This document shows, in pieces, positions 50,694 through 60,412 of a stretch of 64,000 nt of DNA (position 1 is the first letter of the stretch; each line of letters starts with the position of its first letter). The notes under the pieces were generated by a model. It worked only from the letters and a program-made list of their open reading frames with translations. It was not told where the DNA came from and searched no databases. Both the position numbers and the translations under genes were made by a program. Location: contig CAVOZC010000022.1 in assembly GCA_963700865.1 (NCBI GenBank), forward strand, positions 124,001 through 188,000. Reading direction: 5' to 3'. The DNA is from CAVOGJ01 sp963700865 (GTDB taxonomy: Bacteria > Planctomycetota > Planctomycetia > Pirellulales > Pirellulaceae).

Positions 50694-50736
50694 GCGATCG
50701 GCCCTGAATCTTTTCTTTCTTTAAGGAGTCACATCG

Positions 50737-50847
50737 ATGGGCGACAAGGGCAGTAAAGACAAAGGCAAGCGAGAACAGCAGAAGAAGGCTCTGTTGAGTC
50801 CCAAGGAGAAAAGAAAAGCCAGACAAGAGAAGAAGAACAAGTCGTGA
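50737..50847 (+). CDS. Small lysine-rich conserved protein (36 residues)
   Basis: ATG 50737 follows a strong ribosome site (AAGGAG). It encodes MGDKGSKDKGKREQQKKALL followed by SPKEKRKARQEKKNKS and TGA at 50845-50847. Similar MGDKGSKDKGKxEQQKKA proteins are widespread in bacteria as small uncharacterised proteins. It is very basic and likely binds nucleic acid or is disordered. It is too short for most gene callers. Probably co-transcribed with the cold-shock gene. Confidence 0.8.
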   Translation: MGDKGSKDKGKREQQKKALLSPKEKRKARQEKKNKS

Positions 50848-51423
50848 TGGGCTGAGAAAGGGGCCGCCAAGCCCCTTGGGGCTCCGGGTCTCTCCGCCTC
50901 CGTGAGAAAACGACAGGGGCACTTCGGCAGTCCCGAAATGGCTCATCGGGACGACGGCGGAACGCGACCTCGAAATAAGCTGGTTTGTGAACCGCTTGAG
51001 GACGTTGATATGTGCTTATGGGTTGATGACGAACTGGAAAAGACGCGCCACATCGTCATCAGCCGTAGGCGCTAGCTGCGGGCCCCAGACAGGGTCCCCA
51101 CCTAAAGAAACGGCACGCCACGAGTGACGTAGCCGCATTGCTCGCGTCTCTGTGAGAATAAATCGCATAGATGGGCGTGAGCGGGAACCAGTTCTCGGCT
51201 CGACGTTTCGCCGCGACTGGTGACAGCGGCTCCGCCGCGGCCGGAAAGGCGGCGGAGAATCGCCGCACTCCATAAGGTCGATCTGCTGTGAAGCCGGTTC
51301 GAATCTGGGACCTTCTCCGTTGTGAACAAACCGCAGGTGCGGGTTGGCACCGAGGTTCGGTCGGCGACACTTACGACCGCCGCGAGCTGCCTCCATTTCC
51401 ATTGAATCCATTCGTGAATCCCC
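50848..51423. other. Intergenic gap containing a dispersed repeat copy
   Basis: 576 bases with no gene. At 51237-51272 lies a copy of the repeat seen at 22728 and 49561 (GGCGGCGGAGAATCGCCGCACTCC). The long minus-strand frame starting at 51016 is only the antisense of the photolyase gene. Confidence 0.5.
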
Positions 51424-52968
51424 ATGCGCAACCTGATTCTCATACTGGGCGATCAGCTCGATGCCCAGTCGGCAGCCTTTGATGATGTCGATGACGCGGC
51501 CGATCAGTTCTGGATGGCCGAGGTGGAGGAAGAAGCCACGCATATCTGGTGCCATAAGCAGCGACTCGCCTTGTTCTTCTCGGCCATGCGCCATTTTTGC
51601 GAAGAGCTGCGGGAACGCAACTACACCGTTCACTACCACGAGCTGACCGCGAAGCGCGCGAAGGACCGGGGGCGCAACTTCGCCGAGATCCTCAAGAAGG
51701 ATGTCCGTAAGCTCAAGCCCGCCAAGCTGGTGGCGGTGCTGCCAGGGGATTACCGAGTGAAGCGACAACTTGAAAAGGCCGCCGAAGAACTCGATGTTCC
51801 GCTCGAGCTGCGAGCGGATCGGCACTTCTACTGCCAACCCGAGGAATTCGCCCAGTTCGCGGAGGGACGGAAAACGCTGGTTCTCGAGACCTTTTATCGG
51901 CACATGCGCAAGAAGCACGATGTACTCATGGAAGAAGGACAGCCAGCGGGCGGCGAATGGAACTTCGACAAGGAGAACCGGGAGACCTTCGGCAAACAGG
52001 GCCCCGGCGCCATCCGCCGCCCGCACGCCTTCCGACCCGATAACATCACAAACGGCGTCTTCAATCTGATCGAGCAGCGGTTCGACGATCATCCCGGATC
52101 GTTGGAGGACTTTAATCTGCCCGTGACGCATGGCCAAGCCCGCACCATGCTGCGTGACTTTTGTACCCACAGCCTGCCACTCTTTGGCAAATACGAAGAC
52201 GCGATGTGGACCGATGAGGCGTTCGTCTACCACTCTCGACTGTCGGCACCCCTCAATCTGAAACTGCTGCATCCGGGCGACTGCGTCGAAAAGGCGATTG
52301 CCGCCTACGAGGCGGGCGAGGCGCCGTTGAACAGCGTCGAAGGGTTTGTCCGCCAGCTGCTCGGTTGGCGCGAGTTTATCCGCGGCGTGTATTGGCTCTA
52401 CATGCCAGAGTACGCGGACAAGAACGCCCTGCGGCACGAAGCGGACGTTCCAGAGTTCTTCTGGAACGGGCAGTCCGAGATGAATTGCGTGCGGCAGTCG
52501 ATGCAGCATGTGCTGCAATACGGCTACGCCCACCATATCCATCGTCTCATGGTGATGGGCAACCTGGCCCTGCTGCTGGGCGTTCATCCGCGACGGTTCC
52601 ACGAATGGCATCTGGCCATGTATGTCGACGCCGTTGACTGGGTGTCGCTGCCCAATGCGCTCGGCATGAGCCAGCACGGGGACGGAGGCATCGTGGGGAC
52701 CAAGCCGTATGTCTCGACGGGGAATTATATCAATCGCATGAGTAACTTCTGCGGCACCTGCAAGTACGATTTCAAGTCGGCCACCGGACACCGAGCGTGT
52801 CCCTTCACGACCCTCTACTGGGATTTTCTCGACCGGCATCACGACCAGTTCAAACGCAATCATCGTATGGCCATGCAGATCAAGAATGTCGAGCGAAAGC
52901 GAAAACAAGGCGAAATGGAGGCGATTCGCGAACAGGCGACTGGCTTAAAGAACGAATGGCTGACCTGA
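51424..52968 (+). CDS. FeS-containing (6-4) photolyase / cryptochrome-related protein
   Basis: Flavoprotein of 514 residues of the FeS-BCP (PhrB/CryB, deoxyribodipyrimidine photolyase-related) group, which repairs (6-4) UV photoproducts using blue light. It starts LILILGDQLDAQSAAFDD and contains PGDYRVKRQLEKAAEELD, VEGFVRQLLGWREFIRGVYW and GYAHHIHRLMVMGNLALLLG. Four cysteines for the [4Fe-4S] cluster are at 355, 443, 446 and 459, with the same spacing as in Agrobacterium PhrB. Intact. It sits in a run of small stress genes. Confidence 0.92.
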   Translation: MRNLILILGDQLDAQSAAFDDVDDAADQFWMAEVEEEATHIWCHKQRLALFFSAMRHFCEELRERNYTVHYHELTAKRAKDRGRNFAEILKKDVRKLKPAKLVAVLPGDYRVKRQLEKAAEELDVPLELRADRHFYCQPEEFAQFAEGRKTLVLETFYRHMRKKHDVLMEEGQPAGGEWNFDKENRETFGKQGPGAIRRPHAFRPDNITNGVFNLIEQRFDDHPGSLEDFNLPVTHGQARTMLRDFCTHSLPLFGKYEDAMWTDEAFVYHSRLSAPLNLKLLHPGDCVEKAIAAYEAGEAPLNSVEGFVRQLLGWREFIRGVYWLYMPEYADKNALRHEADVPEFFWNGQSEMNCVRQSMQHVLQYGYAHHIHRLMVMGNLALLLGVHPRRFHEWHLAMYVDAVDWVSLPNALGMSQHGDGGIVGTKPYVSTGNYINRMSNFCGTCKYDFKSATGHRACPFTTLYWDFLDRHHDQFKRNHRMAMQIKNVERKRKQGEMEAIREQATGLKNEWLT

Positions 52969-53248
52969 GCGGACAGAGCCGTGCGTACATCGCCCTGGCG
53001 TTGATCATCCATTGACGACTGCCTTGCAATTCTCCGTCGTCGCGAACGGTCGCGATGGGTTTTTCATAATCCCAACCGCAGGTTCTCGCGGATCAAGCCT
53101 CACACATCCCCACGTCAAACCTCATTTCTATCGGCCGACGTTCCGACTGAGGCCCGTTACCTGTCGCGCACGTTTGCGGGGTAACTACCAGCGGCCGGTA
53201 GCGCGTGGCACAAGACGCCAAATGGTAATTTACTAAAAAGGAGAAACA

Positions 53249-53731
53249 ATGAGCGAGTTTAAGCGAAACTTGCTGTCGGGAGACGAGCAGGCGCAGGTCG
53301 TGCCGCTGTTGCAAGGAAATCTCGTAGACCTGGTCGATCTCTCCTTGCAACTCAAACAAGCCCACTGGAATGTCGTGGGACCCAACTTTCGCTCCGTACA
53401 CCTGCAGTTGGATGAGATTCTCGAAACGGTGCGAGTCGCCTCGGACGACATCGCGGAACGGATCGTGACCGTGGGTCACGCCGCGGATGGACGAGCGGCG
53501 ACGGTGAGTGCCCAGTCCCGGCTCGAAGCCTATCCCGATAGCTTTTGTGGCGTGCGAGCCACGATTTCCACGGTGGCCGATCGTCTAGCCACCGCGACCG
53601 AGGGGTTGCGAGCGTCGATGAAGGTCTTGGGCGAGTTGGATACCGTAAGTGAAGACCTCCTGATCGGCATCGCCGCGGGTCTGGAAAAGCATCTATGGAT
53701 GCTACAGGCGCAGGAAATTAGCGACGTCTAG
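53249..53731 (+). CDS. dps: Dps-family ferritin-like DNA-protection protein
   Basis: Protein of 160 residues forming the four-helix ferritin fold. The ferroxidase motif LKQAHWNVVGPNFRSVHLQLDE (His39, His51, Asp55) is clear, followed by DDIAERIVTVGHAADGRAATV. Dps dodecamers oxidise and store iron using peroxide and protect DNA. A strong ribosome site (AAGGAG) precedes ATG 53249. With KatG elsewhere in the window it adds to peroxide defence. Confidence 0.92.
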   Translation: MSEFKRNLLSGDEQAQVVPLLQGNLVDLVDLSLQLKQAHWNVVGPNFRSVHLQLDEILETVRVASDDIAERIVTVGHAADGRAATVSAQSRLEAYPDSFCGVRATISTVADRLATATEGLRASMKVLGELDTVSEDLLIGIAAGLEKHLWMLQAQEISDV

Positions 53732-53845
53732 TTTCCCTGGTGGCTCGATGGCCAGCGGAGCCGCATGTCGCTTCTCGTCGGCCGGTTAATCGATTCGCGT
53801 CCCGTCGGTTCCCTCCCAGAACCAATCCTGACGAAAGGACCTTTT

Positions 53846-54040
53846 ATGAAAACCCCCTGCCTCGGCTGTCTTCAGCCCGTCTTCGAAACCGCCCCTGCGT
53901 GCCCGTCCTGCGGGACCCGTGTCTATGTGGAACACCCGGCGAACATCGTGGGCGTGAAGCATCGATCGCTCTCCTACCCGAGGCCTGGTATCCTGTCAAA
54001 GGCCGTCTCCTTCCTGAGCACGGTGACACTCGTACGCTGA
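53846..54040 (+). CDS. Small zinc-ribbon protein
   Basis: Protein of 64 residues with two CxxC knuckles (CLGCLQP and CPSCGTR), a zinc ribbon. A basic, weakly hydrophobic tail follows (ILSKAVSFLSTVTLV). ATG 53846 is preceded by GAAAGGA; the longer frame from 53765 has no such support. The neighbour at 54042 starts right after its stop. Function unknown. Confidence 0.6.
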   Translation: MKTPCLGCLQPVFETAPACPSCGTRVYVEHPANIVGVKHRSLSYPRPGILSKAVSFLSTVTLVR

Positions 54041-54041
54041 T

Positions 54042-54431
54042 TTGGAGAAATTCGGGGGCGATTTGAAAGAGCGACCGGAAACAGGGATCACTCGTTGGCT
54101 GTGGTGGCCTCCCCTCGTGCGGGGCATTTTTTTATTGCTTCTGGGCACCTACGCGTTCGCTCGCCCCGAACTGACCATCGCCTTATTCGCGCGCATCATC
54201 GCGTTCCTCGTGCTGGCTGACGGCACCCTTGCCCTCGTGGGAGGCATCTTCGGTGACGTGCCGTCCCAAAAGTCGCCGCTTGTGCGCGGCGTCTTGGAAA
54301 TACTGGCGGGCGGATTTGTGTTCGCCCACCCGTTATTTGTCTCAGGCATGACGGCGACGATTCTCCTCTACATGCTGGCCTTTGCCGCAATTCAGCATTC
54401 CCCGCGCTTGACGTGGGATACTTCAGGCTGA
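54042..54431 (+). CDS. DUF308 (HdeD-like) membrane protein, possibly frameshifted at the end
   Basis: Membrane protein of 129 residues similar to the acid-resistance protein HdeD. It has four hydrophobic segments: GIFLLLLGTYAFARPELT, IIAFLVLADGTLALVGGIF, VLEILAGGFVFAHPLF and TATILLYMLAFAAI. HdeD proteins are usually about 180 residues. Another frame after 54410 reads GYFRLIGSIRLPANA, resembling the family's last helix and tail, so an indel near 54395-54420 may truncate it. The start is TTG and uncertain. Confidence 0.65.
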   Translation: MEKFGGDLKERPETGITRWLWWPPLVRGIFLLLLGTYAFARPELTIALFARIIAFLVLADGTLALVGGIFGDVPSQKSPLVRGVLEILAGGFVFAHPLFVSGMTATILLYMLAFAAIQHSPRLTWDTSG

Positions 54432-54554
54432 TCGGCAGCATTCGTCTGCCTGCGAACGCCTGCATCCGACATGATGGATTGTTGGTGACCATCGCAAATT
54501 TAGTGCCCAACACGATGGGCCAGCAGCGGATCTCACGCACGAGCGCCCTGGCGT

Positions 54555-54851
54555 CTAGGTGGAGAGCTTGCCGATAATTTGCTCCATTTCTTTCGCTTCG
54601 AAGGCCCGCACCGTCTGCGTATCCACGTTGCCGAGTGACTCCAATTGCAATATGGCGGCCGTGGCGGTTTCATCATCCGGGGCATCGAAGACCACCAGGC
54701 CGTCGAACGCTCCCAGCGTCCAAAAAATGTTACGGACGTTCACACCCATGCCGGCGACAGCCGCCTTGAATTGCTCGGCACGTTGACACGTCATCTTGAT
54801 TTCCTTACGACCCAGGCTGCTGAATTGGATCGTGCTGACAAAAGTCGCCAT
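54555..54851 (-). CDS. GYD-domain protein
   Basis: Protein of 98 residues of the GYD family (PF08734-type): MATFVSTIQFSSLGRKEIKM, then VRNIFWTLGAFDGLVVFDAPDDETATAAILQL. These are small dimeric alpha/beta-barrel-like proteins of unknown role. The start is ATG 54851, preceded by AGGAGG. The longer reading frame to 55094 overlaps the upstream gene and is not conserved. Confidence 0.82.
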   Translation of the reverse strand: MATFVSTIQFSSLGRKEIKMTCQRAEQFKAAVAGMGVNVRNIFWTLGAFDGLVVFDAPDDETATAAILQLESLGNVDTQTVRAFEAKEMEQIIGKLST

Positions 54852-55005
54852 GGAAGGCCTCCTGATAGGCGGATCATTTACACAACTCGTGATGAGACGT
54901 TGCCAGAATACCGCCTGACGACCGGTCCAACAAAGGGGCGATTCCCGCCAGGCACCGCGAGCCGAATCCAACCTCGGACCAGAATACCCGCGGGACGAGC
55001 CCTGC

Positions 55006-56460
55006 TCATTCCGAGAGTGGTGTCGTCTCGACCTCGAACTTCCAGTCCCACTCGTCAAAATACAAATTGTGGCCATCGATTTCGATCTCGCCACGTTGAA
55101 AGTCGTTGGGTTCGCTGCGGAAGCTGGTCTTCGCTGGCTGCAATTCGCGTCTGTAATCCAGGTTTACGATCAGACGATACGGATCGATGTGCCCGCAAAA
55201 AAAGTCGCGGACACGCGGATCGGCATGCTTTCGTACGCCATACGATGCATCGGCGGGTAACCATCCCCAGGGCTCTAGGTAAAACTCGGACCAGTCATGC
55301 ATATTCCAATCGCCCGGTCGCGTTTGCCAGCCGGATTGCCAGCGAGCGGGGATACCGGCGGCTCGACACAGCGTAATGAACGTCATGCCCTGCACGCCGC
55401 AGTCTCCCCGTCTTGCCTCCAGTCCCTTGGCGGACAAATTGGGAATAATGCTGTATTCGACTTCCGCGCACCACGGGATGTGCTGCGAAACCCAGCGAAA
55501 GATCCGCAACGTCTTTTTGAGAGGATTGGTTTCGTCGCCCACAATCCGTGCAGCCACTTCTTTGACTTGCGGTGTCAAAAGGATGTGCGGCGGACGTTCG
55601 GCCGTGTATTCACGGTACAGCCCGCTAGAGATGTCGTAAGGTTTCACTTCCGCGGGGTTGAGATGGGGATAGTAGGCCGCGTTGACGAATTCAAATTCCA
55701 CTTCAAAACGGGGAGGCAGCGGCGGACTGCCCAGGGTCTGCTCGAAATAGATGGTGCGGTGTGGCGCCGTGGGATCGGACAGGATCGCATGAGACGGGTG
55801 GCTGCGTAGGAGTCGAATGTCTTTCTGCTGACGATAGGCTTGGGGAAAGGGTAGCCAGGCCCGCACCTGGGCACCCGGTTTCAGCCTCGGATGGTTCGGC
55901 CGGACTGCCAGTTCGTACCGAACGTGATGTCGCACCGGATAGAATTCGGGAGTCGGGGAATCGTCGGAAAGCTCGACCAGGTGAGCCAGATGAGCCGTAA
56001 GATCGAAGGGGGAACGTGATGCGGGCTCGCCCCGACGCCGTTGGGCCTGGGCATTGAAACGAAACAGGTTCGAGACCGCTCGCCGAAAGTAGCGATCTTC
56101 CCCGTCGATAATGCGCGATTGTAGATCCCCTGCCTTCCGCCATCGGTCCACATCGGCCGCCGTGGCATTCGGAATAAATTCGCGGAGCTGTGCGAGCACG
56201 TCTTCCGCGGTCAGTGCATAGTCGTACCGTGTGCGGCGGAGGATTTCGAGTCGGATGGCGGGTTCGCTCGTGACGGGAGCTGCCGGGTCGGGAATTTGGG
56301 ATCGAAGACATTGTTCCGCCTCGCTGAAAGCGCCCTCCGCAATCAAGTCGTCGATACGGGGTTCTGCCTCGACGAGCTGGGCGGACACGGACAGCTGCGT
56401 GACCAGCAGAAAAAGCGTAGCCATGAGAAGAACGTGCGTCGATCGAGAGTGCCGGGTCAT
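55006..56460 (-). CDS. Exported transglutaminase-like protein
   Basis: Protein of 484 residues with a signal peptide (HVLLMATLFLLVTQLSVSA) and a transglutaminase/papain-like core. The triad is visible: Cys in RRGDCGVQGMTFITLCRAAGIPARW, His in NMHDWSEFYLEPWGW and Asp in PADASYG. The N-terminal half is helical and then beta rich (YELAVRPNHPRLKPGAQVRAWLPFP), typical of bacterial members. The likely role is peptidase or amidase action in the periplasm. Intact, 9 bases upstream of nothing on its strand but close to the hemolysin III gene, which ends at 56470. Confidence 0.87.
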   Translation of the reverse strand: MTRHSRSTHVLLMATLFLLVTQLSVSAQLVEAEPRIDDLIAEGAFSEAEQCLRSQIPDPAAPVTSEPAIRLEILRRTRYDYALTAEDVLAQLREFIPNATAADVDRWRKAGDLQSRIIDGEDRYFRRAVSNLFRFNAQAQRRRGEPASRSPFDLTAHLAHLVELSDDSPTPEFYPVRHHVRYELAVRPNHPRLKPGAQVRAWLPFPQAYRQQKDIRLLRSHPSHAILSDPTAPHRTIYFEQTLGSPPLPPRFEVEFEFVNAAYYPHLNPAEVKPYDISSGLYREYTAERPPHILLTPQVKEVAARIVGDETNPLKKTLRIFRWVSQHIPWCAEVEYSIIPNLSAKGLEARRGDCGVQGMTFITLCRAAGIPARWQSGWQTRPGDWNMHDWSEFYLEPWGWLPADASYGVRKHADPRVRDFFCGHIDPYRLIVNLDYRRELQPAKTSFRSEPNDFQRGEIEIDGHNLYFDEWDWKFEVETTPLSE

Positions 56461-56469
56461 GCGGGCTGT

Positions 56470-57162
56470 CTAGTTAATGGAGGGAACAACGACAAAAGTC
56501 ATGATCGTATAAAAATGACAGGCGCTGCCAGCCACGACGAACACGTGCCAAGTGGCGTGAAAAAAGCGGACATGTCGGTCGAAGACCAGGAACAAAGTCC
56601 CCACCGTGTACAGGAGGCCGCCGAGTGCCATCCACATCAGGCACGCCAGCGAAACAAGATGCAGCATGGCGAGAGCAGGCAACCACCCGAGGAGGATATA
56701 GCTGTGCGCCTTAAATGCCATAATGCGGTGGTGGAGCACGACTTTGGAAAAAAAGCCGGCCAGGGCCAGCCCCCACAGCCCGCCGAGAATCATCCATCGC
56801 ATGGGGGCCGATGCCTGCAGGCAGGCAAATGGCGTGTAGGTACCCGCGATCAGCAGGTAGATCACTCCTTGATCCCAGGCGCGGAGGAGATACTTTTGCT
56901 TCGGCTGATGCACGGCGTGCGAGAGCGTCGATACGGCGTAAACCGCCACCAGCGTGAGGGAATAAGTTAGACAACCAATGGCGAGTCCTCGATCCATCGA
57001 ACCAATTGAGCTCAGGATCGATATCGTGCCCACGCAACTGAGCAGTAATCCCAGCCCGTGCGTGATCGCGTTGAGAACCTCCTCGTACCTCGGTAACTCG
57101 TAGTGGCCGTGGAGCGGCTCTGCGGATGGCGTCGTGTCGGGTTCAGGATCAGATTCGTACAT
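56470..57162 (-). CDS. Hemolysin III / PAQR-family membrane protein
   Basis: Seven-segment membrane protein of about 230 residues, YqfA/hemolysin III type. Signature parts are EEVLNAITHGLG at the start, STLSHAVH, AWDQGVIYLLIAGTYTPF, VLHHRIMAFKAHSYILLGWLP and a final FHATWHVFVVAGSACHFYTI, whose conserved His residues probably bind zinc. I prefer ATG 57162 (MYESDPEP) to the GTG 15 bases upstream. It probably forms an operon with the transglutaminase gene downstream (10-base gap). The physiological role of the family in bacteria is unclear. Confidence 0.88.
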   Translation of the reverse strand: MYESDPEPDTTPSAEPLHGHYELPRYEEVLNAITHGLGLLLSCVGTISILSSIGSMDRGLAIGCLTYSLTLVAVYAVSTLSHAVHQPKQKYLLRAWDQGVIYLLIAGTYTPFACLQASAPMRWMILGGLWGLALAGFFSKVVLHHRIMAFKAHSYILLGWLPALAMLHLVSLACLMWMALGGLLYTVGTLFLVFDRHVRFFHATWHVFVVAGSACHFYTIMTFVVVPSIN

Positions 57163-57324
57163 AGCCAGGGAATCCACGCAAAATCAGCGAATGATCGCTC
57201 CAAGGTAATGGAAGGTGGCGTGGCTCAGAAGGGGCGGTCGAGCTTCTGGCGGCGATTTGACAGGGCCCGATCCCGGTTGGTCTACTGAAGCGAGATCAAT
57301 CACCTATCAGCGCGGGTAGCTGCC

Positions 57325-58506
57325 ATGAACCGGCGTTCGTTTTTGCAGACAACCCTGATTGGCGGCGTCGGCGCCGCCGGACTCGCCCGGTTCAAGCATC
57401 CGGGACTGACGTCCGCCGAATCGCCGCTGCCGCCGGTACATAGTATTATCCCCGTGGTGGGTGATGGCCGCTGGATTTGGACGAAGCCTCCGCAAGAAAC
57501 CGGGTATCTCGAACCGCGAAATTACGCATTGGAGATGGGCATCCAGATGGAGGGCAAGGGGCCGGCGCAGCGAATCAAGGCGACGACTCCCGTACCTGTT
57601 CAGCTTCCCGAACAGCAGATTCGCCGAGTCGACATCCAGGCAACCGGTGGCGCCGCCCATATCCGACCCTTGACGGCGGAAGCCGCCCAGCTGGTATTCA
57701 CTGCACCCGGTTTGGGCCGAGGCGATTTTATTTCCGCGACCGTCCACATGCAATTGACGTTGTACAAGCAGTATTGGGAGTTGAGTCAAGAGAGCTTCCC
57801 CTCCGACCAGCCGTCGCCCCCACGTTCTTTTCGCAAGCAATACTGCCACGACAGCCCCGGCATCCAGACGCGGACACCGGAGGTTCGGCAATTGTCACAA
57901 CGGATTGTGGGTCAGACGCAGCATCCCTGGGCACAGGCAAAGTCAATCTACGAGTGGGTTTGGGAGAACATTACTCCGAAAATTGGCAACTACACCAGCG
58001 TCATTCGCGCCATCCGCGATCGCGTGGGAGACTGCGAAGAACGAGCCGCCTGTTTTGTGGCGCTGTGCCGCGCCGCCAGTATTCCGGCTCGCCTGGTGTG
58101 GGTACCGAACCATCATTGGGCCGAATTCTATCTCGTGGACCGCCAGGGACGGGGACGCTGGATTCCCGCGCACACCGCGGCCTATTCATGGTTTGGCTGG
58201 ACCGGCGTGCATGAACTGGTGATCCAGAAAGGTGACAACCTGGCCGTGCCCGAAAAAAAACAGCCGCAGCGGCTGCTGGTTGATTGGGCTCAGTGGCAAG
58301 GAACACGTCCGAGCATTCGTTACTTGGCGGCGCTGCGCCCGTTACCATCACAACCTGACGAGGACGCGGGGCCGGGTGCCCGCGTGAAGGATACTCGCGG
58401 CAGGTGGGTGGTACAGGGTACGCACGCATTGGACGCGATGTCGCGGGATGGTTCAAACGCCCGTCGCCTGGCTCCTTCCGGGACAGCGAATCCCAGTGGC
58501 GAGTAG
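57325..58506 (+). CDS. Tat-exported transglutaminase-like protein
   Basis: Protein of 393 residues. MNRRSFLQTTLIGGVGAAGLARF is a twin-arginine signal. The transglutaminase core has Cys in GDCEERAACFVALCRAASIPARLVW, His in NHHWAEFYLVDRQGRGRW and a following Asp/Ala region (IPAHTAAYSW) in which the usual Asp is not obvious. A proline-rich N-terminal half precedes it. Intact. It is divergent from the hemolysin III gene and resembles the gene at 55006 in its core, so the pair may be diverged paralogs. Confidence 0.82.
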   Translation: MNRRSFLQTTLIGGVGAAGLARFKHPGLTSAESPLPPVHSIIPVVGDGRWIWTKPPQETGYLEPRNYALEMGIQMEGKGPAQRIKATTPVPVQLPEQQIRRVDIQATGGAAHIRPLTAEAAQLVFTAPGLGRGDFISATVHMQLTLYKQYWELSQESFPSDQPSPPRSFRKQYCHDSPGIQTRTPEVRQLSQRIVGQTQHPWAQAKSIYEWVWENITPKIGNYTSVIRAIRDRVGDCEERAACFVALCRAASIPARLVWVPNHHWAEFYLVDRQGRGRWIPAHTAAYSWFGWTGVHELVIQKGDNLAVPEKKQPQRLLVDWAQWQGTRPSIRYLAALRPLPSQPDEDAGPGARVKDTRGRWVVQGTHALDAMSRDGSNARRLAPSGTANPSGE

Positions 58507-58532
58507 CGAGTATCCCCGCGAGCGGTGGTGGA

Positions 58533-60412
58533 CTAGGGCTGGAAGTCAATGAGCGATTTCGGGGGAATGGCCACGCGCAGCGCGTTAAGTACGGCCAGCA
58601 CATCGATCACTTCCTGACAGATGGCACCTGCCACGGGGGGCAAGTAGCCGGCGGCGGCGAATACCATTCCGATGATGCTCGAGCGCCATCCCGCCCCAAG
58701 CGCTTTGCAGAGCGATTCGCCGCATCCGCCGACTGATGTGCAGCAACTCATCAATCTTCTGCAGCGAGCTATCCATCACGACAACATCGGCGGCTTCGGT
58801 GGTAACGTCGCTATTCTGCCCAAAAGCCACACCGACCGTGGCGGCCATGAGGGCTGGCGCGTCGTTGATGCCATCTCCCACGAACATCGCGGGCGCCTGA
58901 GCCGTTTCGGCATTGACGATGGCCAGCTTCTCTTCGGGACTTTGGCTGAAGTAAACGTCGTCAATGCCGACCTGCGCCGCAAGATAGCGAACTTCGGACT
59001 CTCGATCCCCGGACACCAGCATCGTCCGTTGAATCTTGTGCCGGGGCGAAAGGTGGCTGATAAACGAGCGGCCATCCGTTCGCGGCGTATCGCGAAAACG
59101 GTAGGTCGCGGCATAGGCGCCATCGATCAAGATCACGCATTCCAGGCCGCCGGCCTGAGGGGGTAGCTGGCTGGCGACCTCCGCTTGCTCGGCGAGCAGA
59201 CTTCTGGCGGCTGGTGACCTTCACCGTACGGCCGTCGACGGTCCCCAGCAGGCCTTGCCCGGGCAGCTCGCTGATCTCCGAGACATCATAGAAAACGGCC
59301 TTGGCTTCCTGGGCCGCGGTGACGATGGCCTGTGCCAACGGATGTTTGGAGAAGCGTTCAAGACTTCCCACCAGGGCCAGCACTTCCGCGCCGTCGAATT
59401 GAGGCGCGACATTGTTGCAATCGACCAGTTGAGGCTCGCCGTAGGTCAGCGTGCCTGTCTTGTCGAAGATCAGTGTCGAGCACGTATCGGCCAACTCGAG
59501 CGAAGTCGGATCGCGAACGATGATCGCGCGTCGCGCCGCCAGGGAAATCGAACCGATGATCGCGACCGGAATGGCAATCAGGAGAGGACAGGGAGTGGCG
59601 ACCACCATCACCGCCAGAAAACGAATGGCGTCTCCGGAGACCAGCCAGGCGAGCAATCCGATGGCCACCGCGACGGGCGTGTACCAGGCGCCCAGCTGGT
59701 CCGCCATCCGCCGCATCCGAGGTTTGTGCTGCTCGGAGGCCTGCATCACCTCCATAATCTTGGCATAGCGTGAATCGATGGCCAGTTTGTCCGCCGTGAT
59801 GATTAGTGCGGATTCGCCGTTAATCGCACCCGACAGCACGGTTGAACCGGGCGTCTTGGACATCATGTAAGGCTCGCCCGTCAGGTACGATTCGTCCATG
59901 ACGCCGTGCCCCTCCAACGACGGTGCCGTCGATCGGACAGATCTCGTGCGGAAAGACGGCCAGCGTATCGCCGATCGCGACCTGGTCCAGCGCCACGTCC
60001 TCCACCACGGCGTCGACTTTGCGATGGGCGACCGACGGCATGCGCTTGCTCAGCGCGTAGGACGGACGAAGCACTGCGGACGGCATACGCCTCGAGCGCC
60101 TCACCGCCGGAGAGCATCAATACGACCAGCGATCCGGCCAGATACTCACCCAGCAAGGCCGATACGACGATCGAGATGCCGGCCAGCAGATCCGATCCGA
60201 ATTCCCGCCGCACCATCTTGACCAGCAGGCCCCACACCAACGGAACGCCGCCGAAAGCGAGCACCCACCAGAGTGGCAAGAGATAGACGCGGGGGCTGCT
60301 TTCCAGACCAAAACGCAGCGCCAAATGCACCGCAATCATCACCATGGTGAACAGCGCGATCAACGTCTCGCGAGAGTCGCCATAGTCGTGAATCTGGTGG
60401 AGGCGGCGTCAT
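58533..60412 (-). CDS. Metal-transporting P1B-type ATPase (several frameshifts)
   Basis: Zn/Cd/Pb-type or similar heavy-metal efflux ATPase of about 620 residues without an N-terminal HMA domain. Motifs: GEYLAGSLVVLMLSGGEALE, YLTGEPYMMSKTPGS, the metal-site TPCPLLIAIP, phosphorylation DKTGTLTYGEP, HP motif FSKHPLAQAIV, and GDGINDAPALMAATVGVAFG. The frame must shift near 60390, 60058, 59914-59915 (GG), 59200 and 58680. Each join gives family-like sequence, e.g. TVVEGHGVMDESY and GGMALSIIGMVFAAAGYLP. The start is uncertain; ATG 60412 (MTPPPPDSR) is the best candidate. Five breaks in one gene could also mean a true pseudogene. Confidence 0.8.

Noticed and set aside
51016..52908. 630-residue minus-strand frame
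   Set aside because: It is the exact antisense of the photolyase gene, whose four cluster cysteines and domain order are unmistakable on the plus strand.
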